A program made the translations under genes and the position numbers. This document shows, piece by piece, positions 1 through 8,889 of a stretch of 64,000 bases of DNA. Numbering within the stretch: position 1 is the stretch's first letter; each line of letters begins with the position of its first letter. Origin of the DNA: Methylohalobius sp964654415 (GTDB lineage Bacteria > Pseudomonadota > Gammaproteobacteria > Methylococcales > Methylothermaceae); assembly GCA_964654415.1 (NCBI GenBank), contig CAZZIP010000014.1, positions 5,507 through 69,506 on the forward strand, given 5' to 3'. The notes beneath the pieces were generated by a model. That model did no database searches. It saw only the letters and a program-made list of their open reading frames with translations, and was not told the DNA's origin.

Positions 1-5
1 GCCGC

Positions 6-590
6 CTAGCTTCCGACCACAAGGTAAATCCCCACCCCCGTGCAAAATGCTCCGAGCGCTCGTCGCAGCGAATCGAGATTGTGGACAACGGTCCCGAGCA
101 GACACCCTAATCCGTGCAACAACGCGGTCGCTGCCAGAAATCCCCCGGCATAGTGAAAAGCCCCCACGTCCTGCCCGATTTCCTCGGCATGAACGTATCC
201 GTGGAAGAGCGCAAACCCCGCTGCCAAAGTTCCCGCAAGACCATAGGCTGCGCGCCAGTTACTGAAAAGAACTAGACCAATCACGGCGACCGAAAGCGAC
301 ACCCATATCTCGGCGGAAGGCAGAACGAAACCTATGTGCTGGATGCCGGCCCCGACCGCCATCGCGGTTACGAAAGACAGCGGCACGAACCACAGGGCGC
401 GGCCGCCCAAGCTGGCCGCCCAGAAACCGACCGCGAGCATGGTCAGCAAATGATCCAACCCCGTGAACGGATGCGCAAATCCGGCGGCAAAACCGTGTAT
501 CAAACCGGCTCCGGTGTGGGCGAATACGCTTACCGGCAGCGCCCCCGACGTCAAGAGAATTGTCAGGCTGTGCCAAAACCGCTTACTCAT
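6..590 (-). CDS. hupE: HupE/UreJ family membrane protein
   Basis: A 194-residue membrane protein of the HupE/UreJ family, whose members are thought to move nickel for hydrogenase or urease. It starts with a signal peptide ending near residue 24 (VFAHTG). The family motif HPFTGLDHLLTM follows at about residues 40-51, and a second histidine pattern (FALFHGYVHAEE) lies near residue 127. About six hydrophobic segments fill the rest. The start has a G-rich ribosome site (GGGGGG) a few bases upstream. It lies 35 bases after urtE on the same strand, so it is probably the last visible gene of the urea-transport operon. That context favours a urease-linked nickel role over a hydrogenase one, which is inference. 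Confidence 0.88.
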   Translation of the reverse strand: MSKRFWHSLTILLTSGALPVSVFAHTGAGLIHGFAAGFAHPFTGLDHLLTMLAVGFWAASLGGRALWFVPLSFVTAMAVGAGIQHIGFVLPSAEIWVSLSVAVIGLVLFSNWRAAYGLAGTLAAGFALFHGYVHAEEIGQDVGAFHYAGGFLAATALLHGLGCLLGTVVHNLDSLRRALGAFCTGVGIYLVVGS

Positions 591-625
591 AAATCCCCCC
601 TAAGTTGAAAAATGGGTCTAACGAA

Positions 626-1405
626 CTATACGGTCAAATGCCGCCGAACGATATCGTCCGTCAATTCGCTCATGACTCCGCCAGCGACGATGCGTCCTTT
701 GTCCATGACCAGGAACCGGTCGGCCACACGTTTTACAAAAGGCAGTTTCTGTTCCACCAGGAGAACCGTGACTCCCATGTCCCGCTTGATGCGGACCACG
801 GCGTCGCGAATCTCGTCCACTATCGAGGACTCGCGTCTCACGCAACGAATTTCTTTGCTGCGCGCCCGGTTCAAACGGATGATCACGTCGCCGATCTCGC
901 TGGCGATGTTAGGCTGTAAGCCCTCGGTAGGCTCGTCTAGAATCAAGAGCTTAGGTCTCAGCACTAGGGCCCGGCCAATGGCGAGCTGCTGCTGCTGGCC
1001 GCCGGAAAGATCGCCACCCCGGCGGCGCAGCATGCTCTTGAGCGCCGGGAAAATTTCAAATATCTCCTCAGGGATTCGCTTGGATTTGTCGCCGCGCGCC
1101 CTAAGCCCCGTCTTGAGGTTTTCCTCCACCGTCAGCATGGGAAAGATTTCCCGGCCCTGCGGGACATAGCCGATTCCGAGCTCCGCGCGCTTTTCCGCTT
1201 TGAGCGCGGTCAGCGGACGACCGTCATAGCGAATCTCGCCCGACCGGACGGGCAGCAGCCCCATGATGCATTTCAGCAGCGTGGTCTTGCCAACGCCGTT
1301 TCGCCCCATGAGCGCCACGCAGGAGCCTTCCGCTATGTCGAAGCTCAGATCCCACAGGGTGTGGCTCTCGCCGTAGTATTGATTCAGTGCGGCTACGCTC
1401 AGCAT
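626..1405 (-). CDS. urtE: Urea ABC transporter ATPase UrtE
   Basis: One of the two ATPase subunits of the Urt urea importer, acting on the inner face of the cytoplasmic membrane. Walker A is GRNGVGKTT, the signature is LSGGQQQQLAIGRAL, Walker B is LLILDEPTEGLQP, and the late segment is VLLVEQ. The start is the ATG overlapping the urtD stop by one base (TGATG), not an earlier in-frame codon inside urtD. At 259 residues it is about 25-30 longer than usual UrtE (about 230). The extra length sits between the D-loop and the VLLVEQ strand, where EIGDVIIRLNR is followed by a similar EIRDAVVRIKR. This looks like an internal partial duplication. Confidence 0.95.
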   Translation of the reverse strand: MLSVAALNQYYGESHTLWDLSFDIAEGSCVALMGRNGVGKTTLLKCIMGLLPVRSGEIRYDGRPLTALKAEKRAELGIGYVPQGREIFPMLTVEENLKTGLRARGDKSKRIPEEIFEIFPALKSMLRRRGGDLSGGQQQQLAIGRALVLRPKLLILDEPTEGLQPNIASEIGDVIIRLNRARSKEIRCVRRESSIVDEIRDAVVRIKRDMGVTVLLVEQKLPFVKRVADRFLVMDKGRIVAGGVMSELTDDIVRRHLTV

Positions 1406-2220
1406 CAAGTCCCCAAATACACTTCGATCACCCGCGGATTGTTCTGCACCTCGTCCATGCGACCCTCGGCCAATACCGAGCCCTCGTGCAGCACCGTGAC
1501 CCTCCTGGCGATGGAGCGCACGAACTCCATATCGTGTTCCACCACCACCACCGAGTGTTTTCCTTCCAAAGACAGCAACAACTCGGCGGTCCGTTCCGTT
1601 TCCTGGTGAGTCATGCCCGCCACAGGTTCGTCCAGCAGCAACACCTTGGGTTGCTGCATCAGCAACATGCCGATTTCCAACCATTGCTTCTGCCCGTGGG
1701 ACAGCTCGCCGGCTCGCCGGTTACGGTACGCGGTCAACCCGACGGTTTCCAGCACTGCGTGGATCGCATCCCGCTGCTCCCCAGTCAATCGCGCGAACAA
1801 TGTCGGCCATACCCGCTTGTCGGTGCGCATGGCCAGTTCCAGATTCTCGAATACGGTCTGCTTCTCGAACACGCTGGGCTTTTGGAATTTTCGGCAGATG
1901 CCGGCTTCGGCGATGGCCGGCTCATCCAACGTTAAAAGATCCAGGGTCTGACCGAAATAGACCGTGCCCTTGTCCGGCCGGGTCTTTCCAGTGATGACGT
2001 CTATCATCGTCGTCTTGCCAGCGCCGTTTGGTCCGATGATGCAGCGCAGCTCGCCTTCGTCGATGTACAGGGTCAGCGCGTTGAGCGCTCGGAATCCGTC
2101 GAAGCTGACCGTAACTTCTTCCAGATAGAGTATCGGCTTGTGCGCCGGTTTGGCCCAGCGATCGGCGACGGGCTTATCATGCACAGGGGTGCTCGGAAGT
2201 TCCGCCTTTGCGGCGTTCAT
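1405..2220 (-). CDS. urtD: Urea ABC transporter ATPase UrtD
   Basis: Second ATPase subunit of the urea importer, 271 residues. It has Walker A GPNGAGKTT, a signature around LSHGQKQWLEIGMLL, Walker B VLLLDEPVAGMT and the switch region VVVVEHDMEFVRS. These are typical of the branched-chain-amino-acid type ABC ATPases to which UrtD belongs. The ATG at the right end overlaps the urtC stop by four bases (ATGA), which decides the start against a longer reading that would run back into urtC. It pairs with UrtE to energise the UrtB/UrtC pore. Confidence 0.96.
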   Translation of the reverse strand: MNAAKAELPSTPVHDKPVADRWAKPAHKPILYLEEVTVSFDGFRALNALTLYIDEGELRCIIGPNGAGKTTMIDVITGKTRPDKGTVYFGQTLDLLTLDEPAIAEAGICRKFQKPSVFEKQTVFENLELAMRTDKRVWPTLFARLTGEQRDAIHAVLETVGLTAYRNRRAGELSHGQKQWLEIGMLLMQQPKVLLLDEPVAGMTHQETERTAELLLSLEGKHSVVVVEHDMEFVRSIARRVTVLHEGSVLAEGRMDEVQNNPRVIEVYLGT

Positions 2221-3302
2221 GCAGCTTGCTCCCTTCGACGCAAAAACCCGGTCAAGCCTTCGGGCAAAAGCAAGGTGACCAGTACGAATATCGCCCCCAG
2301 GACGAACAGCCATATTTCCGGCAGCACGCCGGTGAACACGGTCTTGGCATAATTCACCAGAATCGCTCCGACGACCGCACCGTAAAGCGTTCCGCGACCG
2401 CCGACCGCCACCCAGACCACGATTTCGAGCGAGTTCAGCGGCGAAAACTCGCTGGGATTGATGATACCGACCTGGGGCACGTACAAAGCCCCGGCAATGC
2501 CAGCCAGCACTGCGGAAAAAACGAAGACCCAGAGCTTGAAATGTTCGACCCGATAGCCCAGGAAGCGGACCCGGTCCTCCGCATCGCGGATCGCCGCGAC
2601 TACCCGTCCCAGTTTAGATTCCACTACCAATCGACTGGCCGTGTAAGCGCCCATCAGGGCAAGGGCGGACGCCACGAAAAGCGCAGCGCGCGTGCCGTCG
2701 GACTGGAGGCTGAAACCCAGGATGTCCTTGAAATCGGTCAGCCCGTTGTTGCCGCCGAAACCCATCTCGTTGCGGAAGAATGCCAGCATCAAGGCATAAG
2801 TCAGCGCCTGAGTAATGATGGAAAGATAGACACCGGTCACCCGCGAGCGAAACGCCAGCCATCCGAACACGTACGCCAACAGGCCCGGCGCCAAAGCCGC
2901 CATGAGGAGAGCGAACCAAAACCGATCGAAGCCGTACCAATACCAGGGCAATTCCTGCCAGTTGAGGAAGACCATGAAATCCGGCAGAACCGGGTTGCCG
3001 TATACGCCACGCTCGCCGATTTGCCGCATCAGATGCATGCCCATGGCATAGCCGCCGAGGGCGAAAAAAGCGCCGTGACCCAGGCTCAGGATACCGCAAT
3101 AGCCCCAAACCAGGTCCAAGGCCAGCGCCAGCAGCGCGTAGGTCAGATACTTGCCGATCAAGGTCACGGTGTAGGTCGACAGATGCAAGGGCGAGGATTC
3201 CGGCAAGGCTAAATTGGCCAGCGGGACAAGCACGGTTATGATTCCCAGCACTGCTAGAAACGGAACGTCGACCGCCGATTTGCGCGATAAGCCGAAGGCC
3301 AT
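2217..3302 (-). CDS. urtC: Urea ABC transporter permease UrtC
   Basis: Permease subunit of the urea importer in the LivM/UrtC group, 361 residues with about ten hydrophobic segments. The region WGYCGILSLGHGAFFALGGY is a hallmark of UrtC-type permeases, and EDRVRFLGYRVEHFKLWVF is the conserved cytoplasmic loop that contacts the ATPases. It follows urtB after a three-base gap and overlaps urtD by four bases, so the two are probably translationally coupled. Confidence 0.95.
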   Translation of the reverse strand: MAFGLSRKSAVDVPFLAVLGIITVLVPLANLALPESSPLHLSTYTVTLIGKYLTYALLALALDLVWGYCGILSLGHGAFFALGGYAMGMHLMRQIGERGVYGNPVLPDFMVFLNWQELPWYWYGFDRFWFALLMAALAPGLLAYVFGWLAFRSRVTGVYLSIITQALTYALMLAFFRNEMGFGGNNGLTDFKDILGFSLQSDGTRAALFVASALALMGAYTASRLVVESKLGRVVAAIRDAEDRVRFLGYRVEHFKLWVFVFSAVLAGIAGALYVPQVGIINPSEFSPLNSLEIVVWVAVGGRGTLYGAVVGAILVNYAKTVFTGVLPEIWLFVLGAIFVLVTLLLPEGLTGFLRRREQAA

Positions 3303-3305
3303 AGA

Positions 3306-4922
3306 TTAAGCCTCCGCTGCCCGGCCCTTCTGCGGGAACAATCCGCGTGGGCGCTTCTGTATGAACAGGATGATGAACACCAACATCAGGATCTTCGCCA
3401 ACACCGCGCCGGCGTAGGGCTCCAGCAGCTTGTTGGCGATGCCCAGCGAAAACCCGCCGATCAGGGTGCCCCACAAGTTGCCCACCCCACCGAACACCAC
3501 CACCATGAACGAATCCACGATGTACGATTGCCCCAAGTTCGGCCCCACGTTGGTGAGCTGGCTGAGCGCCACGCCGGCGACGCCGGCGATCCCGGAACCC
3601 AGACCGAAGGTCAGCGCATCGACCCACTCGGTCGGAATGCCCATGGCTTTGGCCATAGCGCGATTTTGCGCGACCGCCCGCACTTCCAGTCCGATCCGGC
3701 TACGCTTGAGGACTTGCAGCAAGGCTGCGAACACCAGAAGGCAAAACACCAGGATGTAAAACCGGTTCAAGGTAAGCGACAGCGCGCCGTTGATCTCCAG
3801 TGAACCGCTCATCCATGCCGGCGTCGCGACGTTGCGATTCAGGGGCGAAAAGATCGTGCGGACCAGCTGCTGAAGAAACAGGCTCACTCCGAACGTAGCC
3901 AGCAGGGTTTCGAGGGGCCGCCCGTACAGAAACCGGATGATGCCGCGCTCGATAGCGATCCCGACCAGCGCGGACAACAGGAACGCTGCGGGAATAGCGA
4001 CGAACAAGGAAAGCTCCAGATGACCCGGCATGAGTTGCTGGACCACGTAAGTGGTGTAAGCACCTAGCATTATCAATTCGCCGTGGGCCATGTTGATGAC
4101 GCCCATGACGCCGAAAGTGATCGCAAGCCCAAAGGAAGCGAGCACCAGCACTGCGCCCAGGCTTAAGCCGAAAAACACGGCCTCGACTGCGCGATAGAAT
4201 GCCAGCTTGGATTCGATGGATTTAACGGCGACTTGTGCCGCCTTTCGAACGTTCAAGTCAGGTTCCTTTTCCAGCAACTGATGCAAGCGGTTGAGCACGT
4301 CCGGATTAAGACTGCCATGCAAGGTATTGATGGCGCGGATGCGTGTGGCCTTATCTTCGTTAGCCAGATCGGCCAAGGCCAGAGCCGTTTTGATCGCTTC
4401 CGACACCTTGGCATCGGTTTCCGCGTTGAGTCTGGCGCGCAGCAACTCGAGATTTTCCTCGTCCAGCGATTGGCTCATGGCCTCGACCGCCCTGAGCCGC
4501 TGAACCGGATCATCCGCCGTCAATTCGATCCGTCCGAGGATTTCACGCAACCTCGCGCGTAGCGCATTGTTGACGCCGATTTTCTTGAGGTCGAACTTGG
4601 CGACGACGCCCAAAGCTTCCCCATCGAGGACATTCACAATGGACAGTCCGTCCTCAGCCGGGTCGCCGAAAACGACCCGGCCGTCGTCCTTGCGGTAATA
4701 AAGCCGACCGTCGAGCAGCGCCCGCAACACAGGCGTGGCCCTCGGGTCCCTGGTTCCGGCGAGCCGATCGACGGCTTCGCCCATTTCAGTCAGAGGAGCT
4801 TCTTTGAGCCGGGCCAATGCATCGGCGAAGGGCTCCCCCGACTCCGCCGCCGCGTGGCATGGACCCAGCACGATCATCGTCGTCAGCATGGCGATACACC
4901 ACCTGCTCATAAGGTTTTGCAT
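3306..4922 (-). CDS. urtB: Urea ABC transporter permease UrtB
   Basis: Permease subunit of the LivH/UrtB group, 538 residues. A signal-like N-terminus (residues 1-27) is followed by about 210 residues of helical, HEAT-like soluble sequence with repeats such as RLREILGRIELTADD and RLRAVEAMSQSL. This extra periplasmic part is normal for proteobacterial UrtB. The C-terminal permease domain starts near residue 240 and contains FGVMGVINMAHGELIMLGAY. The reading frame is uninterrupted and of usual family length. It lies between urtA (19-base gap) and urtC. Confidence 0.95.
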   Translation of the reverse strand: MQNLMSRWCIAMLTTMIVLGPCHAAAESGEPFADALARLKEAPLTEMGEAVDRLAGTRDPRATPVLRALLDGRLYYRKDDGRVVFGDPAEDGLSIVNVLDGEALGVVAKFDLKKIGVNNALRARLREILGRIELTADDPVQRLRAVEAMSQSLDEENLELLRARLNAETDAKVSEAIKTALALADLANEDKATRIRAINTLHGSLNPDVLNRLHQLLEKEPDLNVRKAAQVAVKSIESKLAFYRAVEAVFFGLSLGAVLVLASFGLAITFGVMGVINMAHGELIMLGAYTTYVVQQLMPGHLELSLFVAIPAAFLLSALVGIAIERGIIRFLYGRPLETLLATFGVSLFLQQLVRTIFSPLNRNVATPAWMSGSLEINGALSLTLNRFYILVFCLLVFAALLQVLKRSRIGLEVRAVAQNRAMAKAMGIPTEWVDALTFGLGSGIAGVAGVALSQLTNVGPNLGQSYIVDSFMVVVFGGVGNLWGTLIGGFSLGIANKLLEPYAGAVLAKILMLVFIILFIQKRPRGLFPQKGRAAEA

Positions 4923-4941
4923 CGGCCCATCCCTAAATCGT

Positions 4942-6243
4942 TCAATATTTCTGACCCAAGCACTTTTTGGTCTTGATGTTGTAGTTGCCGCAGTTGATCG
5001 GCGGCGTCCACTGGGCGATGATCCACTTGCTTTCCGGCAGGTAATCCGACCAGGCGTCGCCTTCGATCAGGCTCTTAGTTTGCCACACCGTCTGAAACTG
5101 GCCGTCGTCCTGGATCTCGCCGATCAGCACCGGTTTGGTGATGTGGTGGTTCGGAAGCATCTTCGCCATACCGCCGGTCAGGTTCGGCACCTCGATGCCG
5201 ATGATGGCCTTCGCCACCGCGTCGGTATCGGTCGTGCCCGCTTTTTCCACCGCCTTGACCCACATGTTGAAGCCGATGTAATGAGCCTCCATCGGGTCGT
5301 TCGTTACCCGTTTCCGGTCCTTGATGAACTGGTGCCATTTCGTGATGAACGCAGCGTTCTCGGGCGTATCGACGCTCATGAAGTAGTTCCAGGCAGCGAG
5401 ATGGCCGACCAGTGGCTTGGTGTCGATGCCGGACAACTCCTCTTCGCCGACCGAGAACGCTATGACTGGGATAGCCTCGGCCGAAACACCCTGGTTGGCC
5501 AGCTCCTTATAGAAAGGCACGTTGGCGTCGCCGTTGATGGTGGACACTACCGCCGTCTTCTTGCCCGCCGAGCCGAACTTCTTGATTTCCGCGACGATGC
5601 TCTGCCAATCGGAATGGCCGAACGGCGTGTAATTAATCATGATGTCCTTTCCCTTTACGCCTTTTGATTTCAGATACGCCTCCAGAATCTTGTTGGTCGT
5701 TCTTGGATATACATAATCCGTGCCGAGCAGCACCCAGCGTTTGACCTTCAGCTCATTCATCAGGTAATCGACGGCGGGAATGGCCTGTTGATTGGGTGCA
5801 GCTCCGGTATAGAACACGTTCTTCGACGACTCCTGGCCTTCGTACTGCACCGGATAAAAGAGGAGGCCGTTCAACTCCTCCACTACCGGCAGCACCGATT
5901 TACGGGAAACCGAGGTCCAGCAGCCGAAGATGGCGGCGACCTTGTGCTTGGTCAAAAGCTCACGGGCTTTTTCGGCGAACAGAGGCCAGTTCGAAGCGGG
6001 ATCGACGACCACCGGTTCCAGGCGCTTGCCAAGCAGACCGCCCTTTTTGTTCTGCTCGTCGATCAGCATCAGCATGGTGTCCTTCAGCGTGGTCTCGCTG
6101 ATGGCCATGGTGCCCGAGAGCGAGTGGAGAATGCCTACTTTGATCGTGTCTTCGGCGCGCGCCCCTGCACCAAAAAGGAGCGTGAGCGACCAGACAACCA
6201 AGGCGCCGACAAACTTTGGTAAGGTTTTTCGATAATCAGCCAT
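4942..6243 (-). CDS. urtA: Urea-binding periplasmic protein UrtA
   Basis: Periplasmic solute receptor of the urea importer, 433 residues. A cleavable signal peptide ends near residue 30 (GAGARA). The mature start IKVGILHSLSGTMAISETTL is close to family consensus, and GCWTSVSRKSVLPV and NGLLFYPVQYEGQESS are characteristic of UrtA and its short-chain-amide relatives (FmdD). There is no lipobox, so it should be a free periplasmic protein. The ATG is preceded by an AAGAGGAGAGC-type ribosome site. It follows the porin gene after about 50 bases, so the two are likely on one transcript. Short amides as an additional substrate cannot be excluded. Confidence 0.95.
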   Translation of the reverse strand: MADYRKTLPKFVGALVVWSLTLLFGAGARAEDTIKVGILHSLSGTMAISETTLKDTMLMLIDEQNKKGGLLGKRLEPVVVDPASNWPLFAEKARELLTKHKVAAIFGCWTSVSRKSVLPVVEELNGLLFYPVQYEGQESSKNVFYTGAAPNQQAIPAVDYLMNELKVKRWVLLGTDYVYPRTTNKILEAYLKSKGVKGKDIMINYTPFGHSDWQSIVAEIKKFGSAGKKTAVVSTINGDANVPFYKELANQGVSAEAIPVIAFSVGEEELSGIDTKPLVGHLAAWNYFMSVDTPENAAFITKWHQFIKDRKRVTNDPMEAHYIGFNMWVKAVEKAGTTDTDAVAKAIIGIEVPNLTGGMAKMLPNHHITKPVLIGEIQDDGQFQTVWQTKSLIEGDAWSDYLPESKWIIAQWTPPINCGNYNIKTKKCLGQKY

Positions 6244-6296
6244 GAATGCTCTCCTCTTTTTGAGTTAAGGATAAAAACCGGAGTCAGTCCTCATCG

Positions 6297-7517
6297 TCAA
6301 ATCTGTAACTGGAGGCCCAGCTTGATCGAACTGACGCTGTGGCCCGAAGCCCTCGAGGTGTAATCCAGCCCCTTGGTGAGTAGATCGCCGTATTCGTACA
6401 ACAGCATGATCTTGGCGTTGTGGCCGTCGATGATGTAATTGATGCCGGCCTCGTAGATCTTGCGGTTAGGGCTCTTGATCGGATCGACGTAAACGTGGCG
6501 GATGTAAGGCTGGAACTGCCCTATCCACACTTTTTGCGGAAACAGATACATGGCGCTCACGTCGAAAGCATCGCCTTCAAACAAAGGAAAACCGCCGCCC
6601 GCGAGCCGCGCCGCCATGCCGAAGCCATTGATGCGGTAATTCTTGTATTCGCCGTTGACGGTCACGACGCCCATGTTGCCCAAAGGCTTTTCGAACAGAA
6701 CGTCGACCGCGGTGCCTCGGAAGTTGCCGGGATCGGCTCGGGTTCCGGCGCCGTCCTTCTGATACTGGTTGGAAATGCCCAAAGTCAGGATGTCGCCGCC
6801 CTGGCCGTAGTACGTCCCGCTGGTGTAGTAACCAGGGTTCTTTTCTATGTCGAGGAAGTTATAGGCAAAGCGCTGGGCGAAAAGAACGTTGTCGTCGGCG
6901 TTGGCGCCGTTGCGGAGCCCCCGGAAGAAACCCACCGCATATTGAAAACGGCCGGCGAAGAACGAACCCCAGATGGTGACGCCGTCATCGCGACCGAAAG
7001 AGCCGGCGGAGGTACCGTCGGATCGGATCGTCAGACTGAAATCCGCCGGGTCGAAAGGCGTGCCGGCGCCGAAGATGTTGTACACGGCGCTGAAGAACGG
7101 GCCGTTCATTTCGCGGCGCTCGGCTGGCACCAGCATGCGGCCTATCCAGATATTGAACATGGGATCGAACTCAAATTTGCCGATGACATCGAGAACGCGC
7201 ATCTCGCCGCCGTCGCTACAGGTCTGGCAGTCGGTGTTGAACTCGATCTTGAAATACTTGTGAATCTGGCCGTTCAGGTACAAACGGATATTGTCTAGGT
7301 TGACATCGTTGGACCATTTGCCGTTGGCGGCCCCCTCGGTAGCGGTAAAGCTCGTTCTGAGGCCGGCGCCTATGCTCACCCACTTGGTATCGTCGATTTT
7401 GAACGTCGCTCCCCCAAGCGACACAGATGTGTACGCCATCATCAGCGCTGCCAAGGCGGACAAGAAACCCATCTGCAAGCCGCGGCGATCCGCTTGCGTC
7501 GCGTTCGATCTGTTCAT
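6297..7517 (-). CDS. Outer-membrane porin, phosphate-selective/FmdC-like
   Basis: A 406-residue outer-membrane beta-barrel protein with an N-terminal signal (hydrophobic residues 17-35). It has alternating amphipathic strands throughout and a C-terminal strand ending in LQLQI. Segments such as FKIEFNTDCQTC, WIGRMLVPAERREMNGPFF and the RDDGVTIWGSFFAGRFQYAVG strand pair resemble porin O/P-type proteins. In Methylophilus a porin of this kind, FmdC, is encoded with a binding-protein transporter for urea and short amides. Here it directly precedes urtA. The inference is that it lets urea cross the outer membrane. The ATG has a strong AAGGGGGG ribosome site. Confidence 0.85.
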   Translation of the reverse strand: MNRSNATQADRRGLQMGFLSALAALMMAYTSVSLGGATFKIDDTKWVSIGAGLRTSFTATEGAANGKWSNDVNLDNIRLYLNGQIHKYFKIEFNTDCQTCSDGGEMRVLDVIGKFEFDPMFNIWIGRMLVPAERREMNGPFFSAVYNIFGAGTPFDPADFSLTIRSDGTSAGSFGRDDGVTIWGSFFAGRFQYAVGFFRGLRNGANADDNVLFAQRFAYNFLDIEKNPGYYTSGTYYGQGGDILTLGISNQYQKDGAGTRADPGNFRGTAVDVLFEKPLGNMGVVTVNGEYKNYRINGFGMAARLAGGGFPLFEGDAFDVSAMYLFPQKVWIGQFQPYIRHVYVDPIKSPNRKIYEAGINYIIDGHNAKIMLLYEYGDLLTKGLDYTSRASGHSVSSIKLGLQLQI

Positions 7518-7854
7518 GACTGAAACCCCCCTTTAACTAAAGTCGCTCTGTGAGCGTTCTGCGCCAACGGTCTTTTTCGGTGTCGACGCAAGCCGCTCAG
7601 ACATCCGCGCCCGGCCGGCAAAGGCTCTGTATCGGGAGCGGCACATATCCGTGGGTTGAATCCGAAGAGCTGGTCACGGAGCCAACCCGTTGTCGGCACG
7701 GGGATAATTAAAATTCCGGCGGGTATATGTCACAATCAGTCAAATGACGTATGCCGGAGCGAAGGGTATCGGCTTAGAGTCTCGAGCGCACTCGTGGCCA
7801 GTTATGGGCAATCGAACCGGATCGGCGATGACAGCAACCAAAGGCACTTTAACA
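7518..7854. promoter_or_regulatory. Divergent intergenic region, porin-urt operon and lipoprotein
   Basis: About 340 bases between two divergently read genes, so promoters for both must lie here or just inside. I found no convincing sigma-70 pair and no sigma-54 TGGCAC-N5-TTGC element on either strand. Weak AT-rich stretches occur near 7705-7745. An AAAGG ribosome-site candidate lies upstream of the lipoprotein ATG. No gene is supported in this stretch. Confidence 0.4.
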
Positions 7855-8697
7855 ATGCGTATTTCATTTCTGATCGTTTCTCTGAGTTTGCTCGTCGGCT
7901 GTGCTATCGGCTTGAAACCCCAAGGCACTCCGCTCCGGCCCGAATCGGCAGGCAAGATCCTGCTGCGCGTGATGCCGGACCATTTGGACGAGGCGCAAAC
8001 TTCAGCCATGGCCGAACGGATCAGCAAGAATCTGAGTTCCTTGGGATATCCGGTCGAACCGGACCGGGACAAAGATGGCGAAACCGGCGCCACTCACCGC
8101 ATGGAAGCCCGGGTTGGCAGGATCGAGAACAGGAGCACGCCCACCGGATTTTCGTTCACCATCGGCGATTCCGACCCGCGCGCGCTCAACTTCCAAAAGG
8201 CGGACGTGCTCCCGGTAACCTGTACGCTCAAATCCATTGCCCGCTCGTCGGAAACCGCAGATCTCTCCATGGACTTCGTCGCCGACGAAAAAATCAAGAA
8301 TTCGGGCCGCGCCAAGACCGATCCGGCATTGCTGGAAATTTATGAGAATCACATCGGAACGGTCTGCTTCAATCTGCTTGACAAGCTAAAGGTGCCGAGA
8401 AAGAAAACGGACCCTTCGGCCGGTACGACCCCATGGATGCCGGAGATACGCATCGAGGTCATGGAAAAACCGGCTTCCCCCTCCCCAACCCCTCTCCCAG
8501 GGGGAGGGGAACTACACTCCCCGATGGAAACCGGTGGGCATTCCAACCCCGATCTCGACAACGGACCGTCGAACCCGCCGCAAGATGCGCCGATCAAAAC
8601 CGAAACCGACCTCGACATGGAAGAGGGCCGCAAACGAATCATCATTCACAATCGCGGCAATCCGGTGATCCTCGACTTCGGCTTCGAACGGAAGTAA
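7855..8697 (+). CDS. Putative lipoprotein of unknown function
   Basis: A 280-residue predicted lipoprotein. The chosen ATG gives a short signal peptide with lipobox LLVGC (Cys at residue 16). Earlier in-frame ATGs add a hydrophilic lead that would spoil the signal. The central part (about residues 30-180) is a mixed alpha/beta region with no family I recognise. Residues about 205-215 read ASPSPTPLPGGGEL and are encoded by a palindromic repeat that has landed in frame. The tail is acidic, then basic. It is read away from the porin and toward the sensor kinase gene, and its role is unknown. Confidence 0.7.
   Translation: MRISFLIVSLSLLVGCAIGLKPQGTPLRPESAGKILLRVMPDHLDEAQTSAMAERISKNLSSLGYPVEPDRDKDGETGATHRMEARVGRIENRSTPTGFSFTIGDSDPRALNFQKADVLPVTCTLKSIARSSETADLSMDFVADEKIKNSGRAKTDPALLEIYENHIGTVCFNLLDKLKVPRKKTDPSAGTTPWMPEIRIEVMEKPASPSPTPLPGGGELHSPMETGGHSNPDLDNGPSNPPQDAPIKTETDLDMEEGRKRIIIHNRGNPVILDFGFERK
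8476..8511. repeat. GC-rich REP-like palindrome inside a coding region
   Basis: A run of C-rich blocks (CCCCCTCCCC, CCCCTCTCCC) faces a G-rich block (GGGGGAGGGG) separated by a few bases, forming an imperfect hairpin. Elements of this kind are dispersed, mostly intergenic repeats in several proteobacteria. This one is inside the lipoprotein gene and adds Pro/Gly-rich residues without breaking the frame. Confidence 0.6.
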
Positions 8698-8889
8698 ATC
8701 CGGCGCCTCCGCCCTATCGATGTGCAATCGCTGCGTCATTGCCCCAAATCTGGGCAGTGACCGCATTTCCTCAGTCTTCTCCACACGCTCGACTCAGTGG
8801 CACATGATTTGCTGAGCTTGTTGAATCCTAGCAACAAAATCGAAATGCACTCGGCATAAACAAAAATCGCACAAGAGGCCCAACTCGCC

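Noticed and set aside
7518..7740. A sigma-54 promoter for the porin-urt operon
   Set aside because: No GG-N10-GC pair with TGGCAC/TTGC context was found on the minus strand.
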